From Streptomyces sp. Edi4 (GTDB taxonomy: Bacteria > Actinomycetota > Actinomycetes > Streptomycetales > Streptomycetaceae), in contig NZ_JBEJGY010000004.1 of the NCBI RefSeq assembly GCF_040253615.1, positions 5,952,001-6,016,000 on the forward strand: a stretch of 64,000 bases of DNA, in the 5' to 3' direction. Below the pieces are notes generated by a model. The model searched no databases. It had not been told where the DNA came from and saw only the letters and a list, made by a program, of their open reading frames with translations. Every line of letters starts with the position of its first letter. Position 1 is the first letter of the stretch. This document shows positions 34,018 through 42,042 of this stretch, one piece after another. Made by a program: the position numbers and the translations under genes.

Positions 34018-35063
34018 TGCTGAAGCTCGACGGTGTGAGCGTACGGTTCGGACAGCGCGCCGCGCTCGACGGGGTCGACCTGGAGGTCGCCGAGCACGAG
34101 ACGGTGTGCCTGCTCGGGCCCAGCGGCAGCGGCAAGTCGACCCTGCTGCGGGTCGTCGCCGGCCTCCAACACCCCGACAGCGGACGGGTGTTGCTCGCAG
34201 GAGCCGACCAGGCCGGGGTGCCCACGCACCGACGCGGGCTCGGCCTGATGTTCCAGGACCACCAGCTCTTCCCGCAGCGCGACGTCGCAGGCAACGTGGC
34301 GTTCGGGCTGCGCATGCGGGGCGCCTCGCGCGGTGAACAGGCGCGCCGGGTGGGTGAGTTGCTGGACTTGGTGGGGCTCCCGGACGCCGGGAAGCGGGCG
34401 GTCGCCGCGCTGTCCGGCGGTGAGCAGCAGCGCGTCGCGCTGGCCCGCGCGCTCGCGCCCTCGCCCCGTCTGCTCATGCTGGACGAGCCGCTCGGCCAGC
34501 TCGACCGCACTCTGCGCGAACGTCTGGTGCTCGAACTGCGCGCCCTGTTCGGCCAGTTGGGCACCACCGTGCTGGCCGTCACGCACGACCAGGGCGAGGC
34601 GTTCGCACTGGCCGACCGGGTGGTGGTGATGCGGGACGGACGCGTCGCCCAGAGCGGGACGCCCCTTGAGGTCTGGCGGCGCCCGGCCTGCGCGTTCGTG
34701 GCGCGCTTCCTCGGCTTCGAGAACGTGGTCGAGGCGAGCGTGACGGGCGAGGTGGCCGCCACGCCCTGGGGCAGGATCCCGGTGCCGCCGGGCTCCCCGC
34801 AGGGGGAGACCCAGGTGCTGGTGCGGCCGGCGGGCGTGCGGATCGTGGGGGAGCGGGAGGGGCCGGCGTGCGAGGTCGTGGCGCGGACCTTCCGCGGCAG
34901 CCACGTGGTGCTGCGGCTGCGGCCCGGGAGCGGGCCTGTCCTGGAGGCGCAGTGCGAACCGGGGGCCGCGCCGGAAGTGGGGGCGCGGGTGGGAGTCGCC
35001 TTCGCGGCGCCGGAGGTGGTCGTCCTGGGCGGCCGCCCCGCCCCGGCCGCGCCGGGCACGTAA
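34017..35063 (+). CDS. thiQ: Thiamine ABC transporter ATPase ThiQ
   Basis: ATPase that powers ThiB-ThiP uptake. Walker A GPSGSGKST near residue 36, Q-loop MFQDHQLFPQRDV, signature LSGGEQQRVALARAL, Walker B LLMLDEPLGQLD and the switch His in VTHDQGEA. The C-terminal third is a TOBE-like extension (VLVRPAGVRIVGER). 348 residues. Translationally coupled to thiP. Family length is slightly longer than E. coli ThiQ. Confidence 0.92.
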   Translation: MLKLDGVSVRFGQRAALDGVDLEVAEHETVCLLGPSGSGKSTLLRVVAGLQHPDSGRVLLAGADQAGVPTHRRGLGLMFQDHQLFPQRDVAGNVAFGLRMRGASRGEQARRVGELLDLVGLPDAGKRAVAALSGGEQQRVALARALAPSPRLLMLDEPLGQLDRTLRERLVLELRALFGQLGTTVLAVTHDQGEAFALADRVVVMRDGRVAQSGTPLEVWRRPACAFVARFLGFENVVEASVTGEVAATPWGRIPVPPGSPQGETQVLVRPAGVRIVGEREGPACEVVARTFRGSHVVLRLRPGSGPVLEAQCEPGAAPEVGARVGVAFAAPEVVVLGGRPAPAAPGT

Positions 35064-35139
35064 CCGTGGAGGGACGGGGGCGGCGGGACACGCACGTGGT
35101 CCCCGCGCGCCTGGCGGGGCCGGGGCCCGGGCGGGCGGC

Positions 35140-36045
35140 TCAGGCCACCGGGGTGAGTTCTTCGGCCGGCTCCTGCGACCCGTGCGCGCCGGGGGAGCCG
35201 AACCACGCGACCGCCACCGCCCCGGCCACCGCCAGGACGAAGCCGAGGACGGCCATCCAGGCGAGGCCCGCCCGCGACGCGTCGCCGAGCCACGCCACGC
35301 CGATCGCCCCCGGCAACACCGTCTCGCCCACCACGAGCGCCGCCGTCGCGCCGTTCACCGAGCCGATCTGGAGCGCCACCGTGTGCAGATACATGCCGCC
35401 GATCCCGGCGACTCCGATCGCGTAGAGCGCCGGGTCGGCGAGCAGGGCCCCGGCGTCGAACGGGTCGATGCCGTTCAGGACGCGTACGCCCACCCCCAGC
35501 GCGCCGAAGCCGAGCCCCGACAGAAGGCCCGCCCAGATCGCGGCGCGGGCGCCGAGGAGGCGTACGGCCACCGTGCCCCCGGCCATCAGGACGAGCGAGA
35601 CGGCGAGGAGCCACCAGTGCGTGCTCACCGCCGTGTGGCCGCTGCCCTCATGGCCGGCCGCCGAGGCGAGCAGCACCAGCGCGGCGCAGACCACCCCGAT
35701 GGACGTCCACTCCGCGCGGCTGAGGCGGATGCCGAGCAGCTTGACGCTGAGCACCGCCGTGATGACCAGGTTGGCGCTGATCACCGTCTGGGACAGGAAG
35801 AGCGGCAGCAGACGGGCCGCCAGCGCGCCGAGCCCGAACCCGACGAAGTCGAGAACGGTGCCGACGGCGAACTCCCACGTCGTGGCGGCCTTCGCGGTGG
35901 AGGAGAGGCTGGGGCCCCCGTGCTGGGTCCGGTCGCTCGCGGCCTCCTCGTGGCCGGCGGCGCGGCGGGATCCGACGGCTTGCAGGACCGAACCCGTGCC
36001 GTAACAGACCGAGGCGGCGATGGCGGTCAGCAGACCGAGCAGCAC
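35140..36045 (-). CDS. DMT/EamA-type transporter
   Basis: Integral membrane protein of 301 residues with about nine or ten helices and two EamA-like repeats (VLDFVGFGLGALAARLLPLF and IGGMYLHTVALQIGSVNG). Such proteins export metabolites or drugs; substrate unknown. GTG 36045 is preceded on the minus strand by CGGAG. It converges with thiQ. Upstream (36046-36171) there is a direct repeat, GGTAAACGTCTGGTAAA on the minus strand, that could be a promoter or operator. Confidence 0.78.
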   Translation of the reverse strand: MLLGLLTAIAASVCYGTGSVLQAVGSRRAAGHEEAASDRTQHGGPSLSSTAKAATTWEFAVGTVLDFVGFGLGALAARLLPLFLSQTVISANLVITAVLSVKLLGIRLSRAEWTSIGVVCAALVLLASAAGHEGSGHTAVSTHWWLLAVSLVLMAGGTVAVRLLGARAAIWAGLLSGLGFGALGVGVRVLNGIDPFDAGALLADPALYAIGVAGIGGMYLHTVALQIGSVNGATAALVVGETVLPGAIGVAWLGDASRAGLAWMAVLGFVLAVAGAVAVAWFGSPGAHGSQEPAEELTPVA

Positions 36046-36171
36046 GGGTGACTCCGTTCATGGCGGGGGCAACCGGTTCGCCCCACTCCGCTTTACCAGA
36101 CGTTTACCGCCCTTTGGGAGTTGCCTGAGGGCCCGATTCTTTTGCGCCGCGCCTGGCGTACTGGGCGGGCG

Positions 36172-37338
36172 CTAGCGGGACAGGCGGGCCAGGGCGTCCG
36201 GGGCGTCGGCGACGGAGTCGACCAGGGCGACCCGGGCCGCCATCGGGCGCTCCTCGGCCAGCGCCTGGAGCAGCGGCCAGGCCGGGAACCGCTTCGTCCA
36301 GTGCGCCCGGTCGACCAGCACCATGGGCGTCGGGGTGCCCCGCGACTCGTAGTAGTTCGGCGTCGCGTTGTCGAAGATCTCCTGTACGGTGCCGGCCGCG
36401 CCGGGCAGGAAGACGACGCCCGCGTTGGAGCGGGCGAGCAGGCCGTCCTCGCGGGTGGCGTTGGCGAAGTACTTGGCGATGGCGTTCGCGAACGCGTTCG
36501 GCGGCTCGTGACCGTAGAACCAGGTGGGGATGCCGACGGAGGTACCGCCGCGCGGCCACTTCGTACGCACCTCGAAGGCGGCGCGGGCCCAGGCCGACAC
36601 GGACGGCCTGAACGAGGGCTCGGCGGCGAGGAGTTGGAGCGCGGAGTCGAGCATCGCGTCGTCGAAGGGCGCCGCGTACGCGCCGAGGTTCGCGGCCTCC
36701 ATGGCGCCGGGGCCGCCGCCCGTCGCCACCGTGAATCCCTCGCGGGCCAGGGTGCGGCCGAGCACCGCGGCGCCCCGGTACTCCCGCGTGCCCCGGGCCA
36801 TCGCGTGACCGCCCATGACGCCCACCACCCGCGCCCCGACGAGCTGTTCGTCCAGTGCGTCGGAGACGGCGTCGTCATGGATGGAGCGCAGCATCGAGGA
36901 GAAGATGTCGCCGTCCGACTTCGTCTGCTGGAACCAGGCGTACGACCGGGCGTCCGGGGTGTGCTCGTAGCCCGCCGCGAGCCCTTCGAAGAGCTCGGCG
37001 GGGGAGTAGAGCGTGCCCCGGTAGGGGTCGAAGGGCAGGTGCGGGACGGGCGGGAAGACGAGGGCGCCGTCGGCCCTGATCTTGGCGGCCGCGTCCGGCT
37101 CCATGGGGCAGCCGAGGAAGACGGCGCCGGCGGTGTCGGCGGCGAGCAGGGCCAAGGTGCGGGCCGTGAGGTCGACGGACTGTATGCGGAAGCCGGCGAG
37201 CCCGTGGCCGTGGTGTGCGGTGAGCGCCGCGTCGAATTCGGCGAGGGATTCGATCTCGGTGTCGCGGCCCGGGTTGCCCGCGTGGTCCGGGCGGGCTGGG
37301 GGGAGCGGGGTTTCGTCTGTGTCCGGCACGGCGGCCAT
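36172..37338 (-). CDS. LOG-family Rossmann-fold protein
   Basis: 388 residues; the C-terminal half is a LOG (Lonely Guy)-like nucleotide-binding domain. GGGPGAMEAAN at 207-217 is the first motif. The second, usually PGGxGTxxE, is PGAAGTVQE at 312-320, so one glycine is alanine. Classic LOGs release active cytokinins from nucleotides; larger LOG-like proteins like this one have unproven roles (nucleotide 5'-monophosphate hydrolases). The first 170 residues are an extra N-terminal domain without recognised motif. ATG 37338 is the only plausible start in a long open frame. Confidence 0.78.
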   Translation of the reverse strand: MAAVPDTDETPLPPARPDHAGNPGRDTEIESLAEFDAALTAHHGHGLAGFRIQSVDLTARTLALLAADTAGAVFLGCPMEPDAAAKIRADGALVFPPVPHLPFDPYRGTLYSPAELFEGLAAGYEHTPDARSYAWFQQTKSDGDIFSSMLRSIHDDAVSDALDEQLVGARVVGVMGGHAMARGTREYRGAAVLGRTLAREGFTVATGGGPGAMEAANLGAYAAPFDDAMLDSALQLLAAEPSFRPSVSAWARAAFEVRTKWPRGGTSVGIPTWFYGHEPPNAFANAIAKYFANATREDGLLARSNAGVVFLPGAAGTVQEIFDNATPNYYESRGTPTPMVLVDRAHWTKRFPAWPLLQALAEERPMAARVALVDSVADAPDALARLSR

Positions 37339-37895
37339 GCTAGGCGCTGCGCTGAGCTGGGCGGGATCCGGGTGCGGGGGTGGATGCGTCCGCGCTTCCG
37401 CGCACCCGGTGCGGGCCCGCGCGGCAGCCTGCGGCGCGCGCTCGCCTTCCACGCACCCGGTGCGGGCCGGCAGCGCGTCGGCCTCCCGCGCTCGCGTGGT
37501 TCCCCGCGCCCCTGGGTGCTTGGTGCTGGTCCGCGCGGGCAGCGTCAGTCCGTCCGGCGATTGAGGACGAGCGCCCTTCAGGCGCGAACGGGGTCTGGGG
37601 CGGAGCCCCAGGGAGCCTGGCTGCGGGTCGTGGTCGCTTCTCGCGCAGTTCCCCGCGCCCCTGACGGGGTCGGTGCGGGCCCACGTGGGGCAACCCAGGG
37701 CAGGGCTCATGCCGGCCCAGCCAGGCAACCTCAGCCCGTCCGGCGTTTGAGGACGAGGCCGTTCAGGCCGATCGGGGTCTGGGGCGGAGCCCCAGGAGTC
37801 CCGGCTGCGGACCGTGCGTGGCTGGGCGCGCAGTTCCCCGCGCCCCTGGTGGGGCTGGTGCTGGCCCACCCGGCATACCTCAGCCCGTCCGGCGG
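37339..37895. repeat. 557-nt intergenic stretch of Streptomyces dispersed repeats
   Basis: No gene. Two copies of a composite unit: CAGTCCGTCCGGCGATTGAG at 37546 and CCCGTCCGGCGTTTGAGGAC at 37735, each followed by a short hairpin CTGGGGC-GGA-GCCCCAG (37595-37611 and 37779-37795), then GCGCAGTTCCCCGCGCCCCT (37643-37662 and 37828-37847). A third half copy of the second part is at 37500-37513. A 17-bp repeat CGCACCCGGTGCGGGCC occurs at 37401 and 37452. These motifs are common in streptomycete intergenic regions. They lie between the ABC permease end and the LOG gene start. Confidence 0.9.
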
Positions 37896-39056
37896 TCAGC
37901 GCAGGGGGAGGGCCGCCAGTTCGGCGATCGTCGCGGTCACCGGGGTGAAGACGGCCAGCAGGGCCAGGGTGCGCAGGGCCGCCGCGCCCCGCAGCGTGGC
38001 GGCGGGGGCGCCGAGGGAGAGAAGGGCCGCCGTGGTGTGGGCCCGGGCATGGCGGGACTCCAGGGTCGCGGTCAGCAGCGTCGCCACCGTGCAGCTCATG
38101 ACGAGCCCCGCACCGAGCCCCGTGAGCGGACCGAAGGGATGCGGTCCGGGCCGGCCCCCGTACAGGGCCGCCGCCGCGATCGCCGCCGACGCCACCGCGC
38201 ACACCACCCCCAGGGGCCGCCCGATGCGCCGGGCCTCCGCCATCAGGACCCGGCCCGCGAGCAGGCGGGCGGCGCCCGGGCGGCCCAGTTGCAGCAGCCG
38301 TCCGCTGAAGTGCGCGAGCGCGGGGCCCGCGAGCGCCAGACCGAGCGCGGTCAGCGCCCACCCGCCGAGGAGTCCCGCCGGGCTGCCCTCGGGGTGGCCC
38401 GGCATCGGGAAGGCCGAGCCCGGGGCGCCCCGGCTCGCGTACGTCTCCACCGCGAGGCCGGCCGTGATGAGCACGCACCCCCACGGCAGCCCGTTCGGCG
38501 CGGGCGCCGGCTCCTCGGGGTGCACCGGGTCGCTGCGCTCGCCCGGTCGCGTTGCCGAGCGCGGGCGCAGCGCGACCCCGGCCGCGACCGACGCCGTCAC
38601 CGGCAGCACGGCGAGCAGGGTCAGGGCGGCCGCCACCGGCATCGGCTGGTCCGCGGCGAGCAGACCGGCCGCGGCGCCGTCGAAGGGGAGCCCGGTGATG
38701 TCGCCGCGCAGATGCAGACAGACCAGGAGCGCCACCGCCGAGCCCAGCGTGCAGGTGACCGCCGTGGAGGCGGCGGCGATCACCGCGAGGCGGGCGGGAC
38801 CAAGGCCCACGGCGGACAGCCCCGGACGCGGCCGGGTGCTGGGATCGGTGCGGGCCACCGCGACCGCGAAGTGCGCCGTGGCCGCGACCGGGACCGCGCA
38901 CCACAGCAGCCGCAGCACGGACGCGCCGGGGTGGCCGACGGCGTGGCCGAGCGTGCACAGCAGCAGGAAACCGACCCCGGCGGACGCCGCGGACACCAGC
39001 AGTCGGCGCAGCAGGACCAGCGGATGGGTGCCGCGGGCTAGACGGAGAGCGAGCAC
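37896..39056 (-). CDS. ABC transporter permease-like membrane protein
   Basis: 386 residues, very hydrophobic, about ten predicted helices (VLLRRLLVSAASAGVGFLLL, LGLAVIAAASTAV, ALTLLAVLPVTASVAAG, GLVMSCTVATLLTA). It has no recognised FtsX or EAA motif. It overlaps the upstream ATPase gene by 19 bases and is transcribed with it, so it is probably the membrane half of that ABC pair. Weak GTG start at 39056. Substrate unknown; likely a streptomycete-specific exporter or membrane-remodelling ABC pair. Confidence 0.65.
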   Translation of the reverse strand: MLALRLARGTHPLVLLRRLLVSAASAGVGFLLLCTLGHAVGHPGASVLRLLWCAVPVAATAHFAVAVARTDPSTRPRPGLSAVGLGPARLAVIAAASTAVTCTLGSAVALLVCLHLRGDITGLPFDGAAAGLLAADQPMPVAAALTLLAVLPVTASVAAGVALRPRSATRPGERSDPVHPEEPAPAPNGLPWGCVLITAGLAVETYASRGAPGSAFPMPGHPEGSPAGLLGGWALTALGLALAGPALAHFSGRLLQLGRPGAARLLAGRVLMAEARRIGRPLGVVCAVASAAIAAAALYGGRPGPHPFGPLTGLGAGLVMSCTVATLLTATLESRHARAHTTAALLSLGAPAATLRGAAALRTLALLAVFTPVTATIAELAALPLR

Positions 39057-39775
39057 GCGGCGATACCCTCCGTATCCGAACCATCCGTGGTGACACGGGA
39101 GTTGACCCGGCGGCCGTCGATGAGGACCACGGTGCGGTCGGCCAGCTCGGCCACGTCCGTGTCATGGGTCGCGATCAGCGTGGTGATGCGGTGCGAGCGG
39201 ACCGCGGTGAGCAGGGTGCGCAGCACCTGCGCCCCGTCGGCGCGGTGCAGGGTCGCGGTGGGCTCGTCGGCGAAGAGCACGGTGGGCCCGGTGACCAGGG
39301 CGCGCGCGATCGCCACGCGCTGGCGCTCGGCCTGGAGCAGGGCGTGCGGCCGGCGCTTGGCGCAGGTGTCGACGTCGAGGCGTTCCAGCCATTCGAGGGC
39401 CGCCTTCTTCGCGTCGCGGTGCGGGGCGCCGCGCAGGAGCAGCGGCAGGGCGGCGTTCTCCCAGGCGCTGAGTTCGGGGACCAGGGTCGGCTCGGGGTCG
39501 ATCCAGGCGAACCGGTCGCGGCGCAGCCGTTCACGGCTCACCGCGCCCAGCGTGTGGACGGGCACGCTGTTGAACCACACCTCGCCCTCGTCCGGCACCA
39601 AGGTGCCCGACAGGCAGCGCAGCAGGGTCGTCTTGCCGCAGCCGCGCGGGCCGCCCACGGCAAGGATCTCGCCCTCGCGCACCCCCACGCCCACCCCGGT
39701 CAGGGCGGGCGAGCCGCTGTGGGAATGGTGCAGGGAACGTGCCCACAGCACGTCGTTGTCCGGCGGAGCCACCAT
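39038..39775 (-). CDS. ABC transporter ATPase with degenerate signature motif
   Basis: 245 residues from ATG 39775, which has GAGGTG eight bases upstream. Walker A is GGPRGCGKTTL and Walker B VLFADEPT, with the switch His in IATHDTD. The ABC signature should read LSGGQ; here it is LLQAERQRVAIARAL. MacB/LolD-like in pattern. The degenerate signature could weaken catalysis unless the partner half-site compensates. Downstream permease overlaps it; a 177-base spacer separates it from the aminotransferase. Confidence 0.82.
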   Translation of the reverse strand: MVAPPDNDVLWARSLHHSHSGSPALTGVGVGVREGEILAVGGPRGCGKTTLLRCLSGTLVPDEGEVWFNSVPVHTLGAVSRERLRRDRFAWIDPEPTLVPELSAWENAALPLLLRGAPHRDAKKAALEWLERLDVDTCAKRRPHALLQAERQRVAIARALVTGPTVLFADEPTATLHRADGAQVLRTLLTAVRSHRITTLIATHDTDVAELADRTVVLIDGRRVNSRVTTDGSDTEGIAACSLSV

Positions 39776-39952
39776 GGTGCACACCTCGGTTCAGATCAGA
39801 TTTCCTGTTCCCGCTCCCCGTACGGGGGAACGAAGGCAGGGCCGATCGGTCACTGGGCACGCTAGGCAGTGGGGTGTGGCTGTCCCAACAGCACGCGGCC
39901 CGGCCGCTCCCATCTCACTCGGATGGGCGCGGCCGGGCCGTGGGCGGGATGC

Positions 39953-41332
39953 TCAGAGCTTGGTCCAGGCCTCCGTCAGGACCTGGCGCAGGACGCCCTC
40001 GATCTCGTCGAAGGTCGACTGGTCGGAGATCAGCGGCGGGGCGAGCTGGACGACCGGGTCGCCGCGGTCGTCAGCCCGGCAGTACAGGCCGTTGTCGTAC
40101 AGCGCCTTGGAGAGGAACCCGTACAGGACGCGCTCGGTCTCCTCGTCGTTGAAGCTCTCCTTGGTGACCTTGTCCTTCACCAGCTCGATGCCGTAGAAGA
40201 AGCCGTTGCCGCGGACGTCGCCGACGATCGGCAGGTCGTGCAGCTTCTTGAGGGTGTCGAAGAAGGCGCCCTCGTTGTCCAGCACGTGCTGGTTGAGGCC
40301 TTCCTTCTCGAAGATGTCGAGGTTTGCCAGGCCCACCGCGGCGGAGACCGGGTGGCCGCCGAAGGTGTAGCCGTGCAGGAAGGTGTTGTCACCCTTGTAG
40401 AACGGCTCGGCGAGCTTGTCGGAGATGATGCAGGCGCCGATCGGGGAGTAGCCCGAGGTCATGCCCTTGGCGCAGGTGATCATGTCCGGCACGTAGCCGA
40501 ACTTGTCGCAGGCGAACATCGTGCCGAGCCGGCCGAAGGCGCAGATGACCTCGTCGGAGACGAGCAGCACGTCGTACTTGTCGCAGATCTCGCGCACACG
40601 CTGGAAGTACCCGGGCGGCGGCGGGAAGCAGCCGCCCGCGTTCTGCACCGGCTCCAGGAAGACGGCGGCCACCGTCTCGGGGCCCTCGAACAGGATCTCC
40701 TGCTCGATCTGGTCGGCGGCCCAGCGGCCGAAGGCGACCGGGTCGTCGGCGTGTATCGAGGCGCGGTAGATGTTGGTGTTGGGCACCTTGTGCGCGCCGG
40801 GGACCAGCGGCTCGAAGGGCGCCTTCAGGGCGGGCAGACCCGTGATGGACAGGGCGCCCTGCGGGGTGCCGTGGTAGGCGACCGCACGCGAGATGACCTT
40901 GTACTTGGTGTGGTTGCCGGTGAGCTTGTGGTACTGCTTCGCCAGCTTCCACGCGGTCTCGACGGCCTCGCCGCCGCCGGTGGTGAAGAAGACCTTGTTG
41001 AGGTCGCCCGGCGCGTAGTTCGCCAGACGCTCCGCGAGCTCGACGGCCTTGGGGTGGGCGTAGGACCACACCGGGAAGAAGGCCAGTTCCTGCGCCTGCT
41101 TGTAGGCGGTCTCGGCGAGCTCGTGACGGCCGTGTCCTGCGTTGACGACGAACAGGCCCGAGAGGCCGTCGAGGTACTTCTTGCCCTTGTCGTCGTAGAT
41201 GTAGGTGCCCTCGCCACGGACGATGGTGGGGACGGGGGCGTTCTCGTACGACGACATGCGGGTGAAGTGCATCCACAGGTGGTCGTAGGCGGTCTGGCTG
41301 AGGTCCTTGCTCACGGCTATCGGGTTCCCCAC
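39953..41332 (-). CDS. Class III aminotransferase, probable polyamine/omega-amino acid:pyruvate type
   Basis: PLP enzyme of 459 residues. The PLP lysine is Lys289 in ITCAKGMTSGY. Other anchors: TTGGGEAVETAWKLA, VAYHGTPQGAL and LVSDEVICAFGRLG. It converts a terminal amine to aldehyde, putrescine or similar polyamine with pyruvate by analogy to the S. coelicolor orthologue (from memory). GTG 41332 is chosen over GTG 41314 because the upstream GAAGAAGC is better placed; both are in frame. It overlaps the Lrp stop slightly. Its neighbours are a regulator and an aldehyde dehydrogenase, fitting a catabolic role. Confidence 0.85.
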   Translation of the reverse strand: MGNPIAVSKDLSQTAYDHLWMHFTRMSSYENAPVPTIVRGEGTYIYDDKGKKYLDGLSGLFVVNAGHGRHELAETAYKQAQELAFFPVWSYAHPKAVELAERLANYAPGDLNKVFFTTGGGEAVETAWKLAKQYHKLTGNHTKYKVISRAVAYHGTPQGALSITGLPALKAPFEPLVPGAHKVPNTNIYRASIHADDPVAFGRWAADQIEQEILFEGPETVAAVFLEPVQNAGGCFPPPPGYFQRVREICDKYDVLLVSDEVICAFGRLGTMFACDKFGYVPDMITCAKGMTSGYSPIGACIISDKLAEPFYKGDNTFLHGYTFGGHPVSAAVGLANLDIFEKEGLNQHVLDNEGAFFDTLKKLHDLPIVGDVRGNGFFYGIELVKDKVTKESFNDEETERVLYGFLSKALYDNGLYCRADDRGDPVVQLAPPLISDQSTFDEIEGVLRQVLTEAWTKL

Positions 41333-41877
41333 ATATAGGTCTGCTTCTTCAGCTTGAGGTAGACGAAGCTCTCGGTGGAGCGCACGCCGGGGAGGGCGCG
41401 GATCCTCTTGTTGATCACTTCGAGCAGGTGGTCGTCGTCCTCGCAGACGACCTCCACCATCAGGTCGAAGGAGCCCGCGGTCATCACCACGTACTCGCAT
41501 TCGGCCATGGCCGTCAGCGCCTCCGCCACCGGGTCGAGGTCGCCCTCGACGCGGATGCCGACCATCGCCTGGCGCCTGAATCCCACGGTGAGCGGGTCGG
41601 TGACGGCGACGATCTGCATCACGCCCTGGTCGAGCAGCTTCTGGACGCGCTGGCGCACGGCCGCCTCGGACAGGCCGACGGCCTTGCCGATCGCGGCGTA
41701 CGGGCGGCGCCCGTCCTCCTGAAGCTGCTCGATGATCGCCAGGGAGACGGCGTCGATCGTCGTCCCGTGGGAGCGCCGGGCGGCGTCCGTCTGCGGGGCG
41801 GTGGTCGGGAGCCGGGAGGGTGATCCGTTCCCGTTCCTGGGGTCTGTGCTTCGGCTGGCCACGGAGCCACTGTGCAC
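41317..41877 (-). CDS. Lrp/AsnC-family transcriptional regulator
   Basis: 186 residues from GTG 41877. AsnC-type helix-turn-helix: DAVSLAIIEQLQEDGRR, then YAAIGKAVGLSEAAVRQRVQ. The C-terminal RAM domain senses an amino acid: VGIRVEGDLDPVAEALTAM. The first 35 residues are Ser/Thr/Arg-rich and weakly conserved. It is cotranscribed with the aminotransferase and divergent from the aldehyde dehydrogenase, so it probably controls both. Ligand unknown; a polyamine breakdown product is a guess. Confidence 0.88.
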   Translation of the reverse strand: MHSGSVASRSTDPRNGNGSPSRLPTTAPQTDAARRSHGTTIDAVSLAIIEQLQEDGRRPYAAIGKAVGLSEAAVRQRVQKLLDQGVMQIVAVTDPLTVGFRRQAMVGIRVEGDLDPVAEALTAMAECEYVVMTAGSFDLMVEVVCEDDDHLLEVINKRIRALPGVRSTESFVYLKLKKQTYMWGTR

Positions 41878-42042
41878 CCGACCCGGCCCGTCCCGCAACC
41901 CCAAAGCGATGTAATTCGTTGTCCTGTGACCTTCCGGGAACTGAATCCGAAGTTCAGGGGCGTCGGGTCTGTCGAAAGCGTCGCTCCACCGACTAGGGTG
42001 GGCTGTCTCATCCATCGGACATCGGACCGGGAGGCCAGCGAA

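Noticed and set aside
37896..39093. Large plus-strand frame opposite the ABC permease
   Set aside because: Arg-rich out-of-frame reading; membrane helices are found only on the minus strand.
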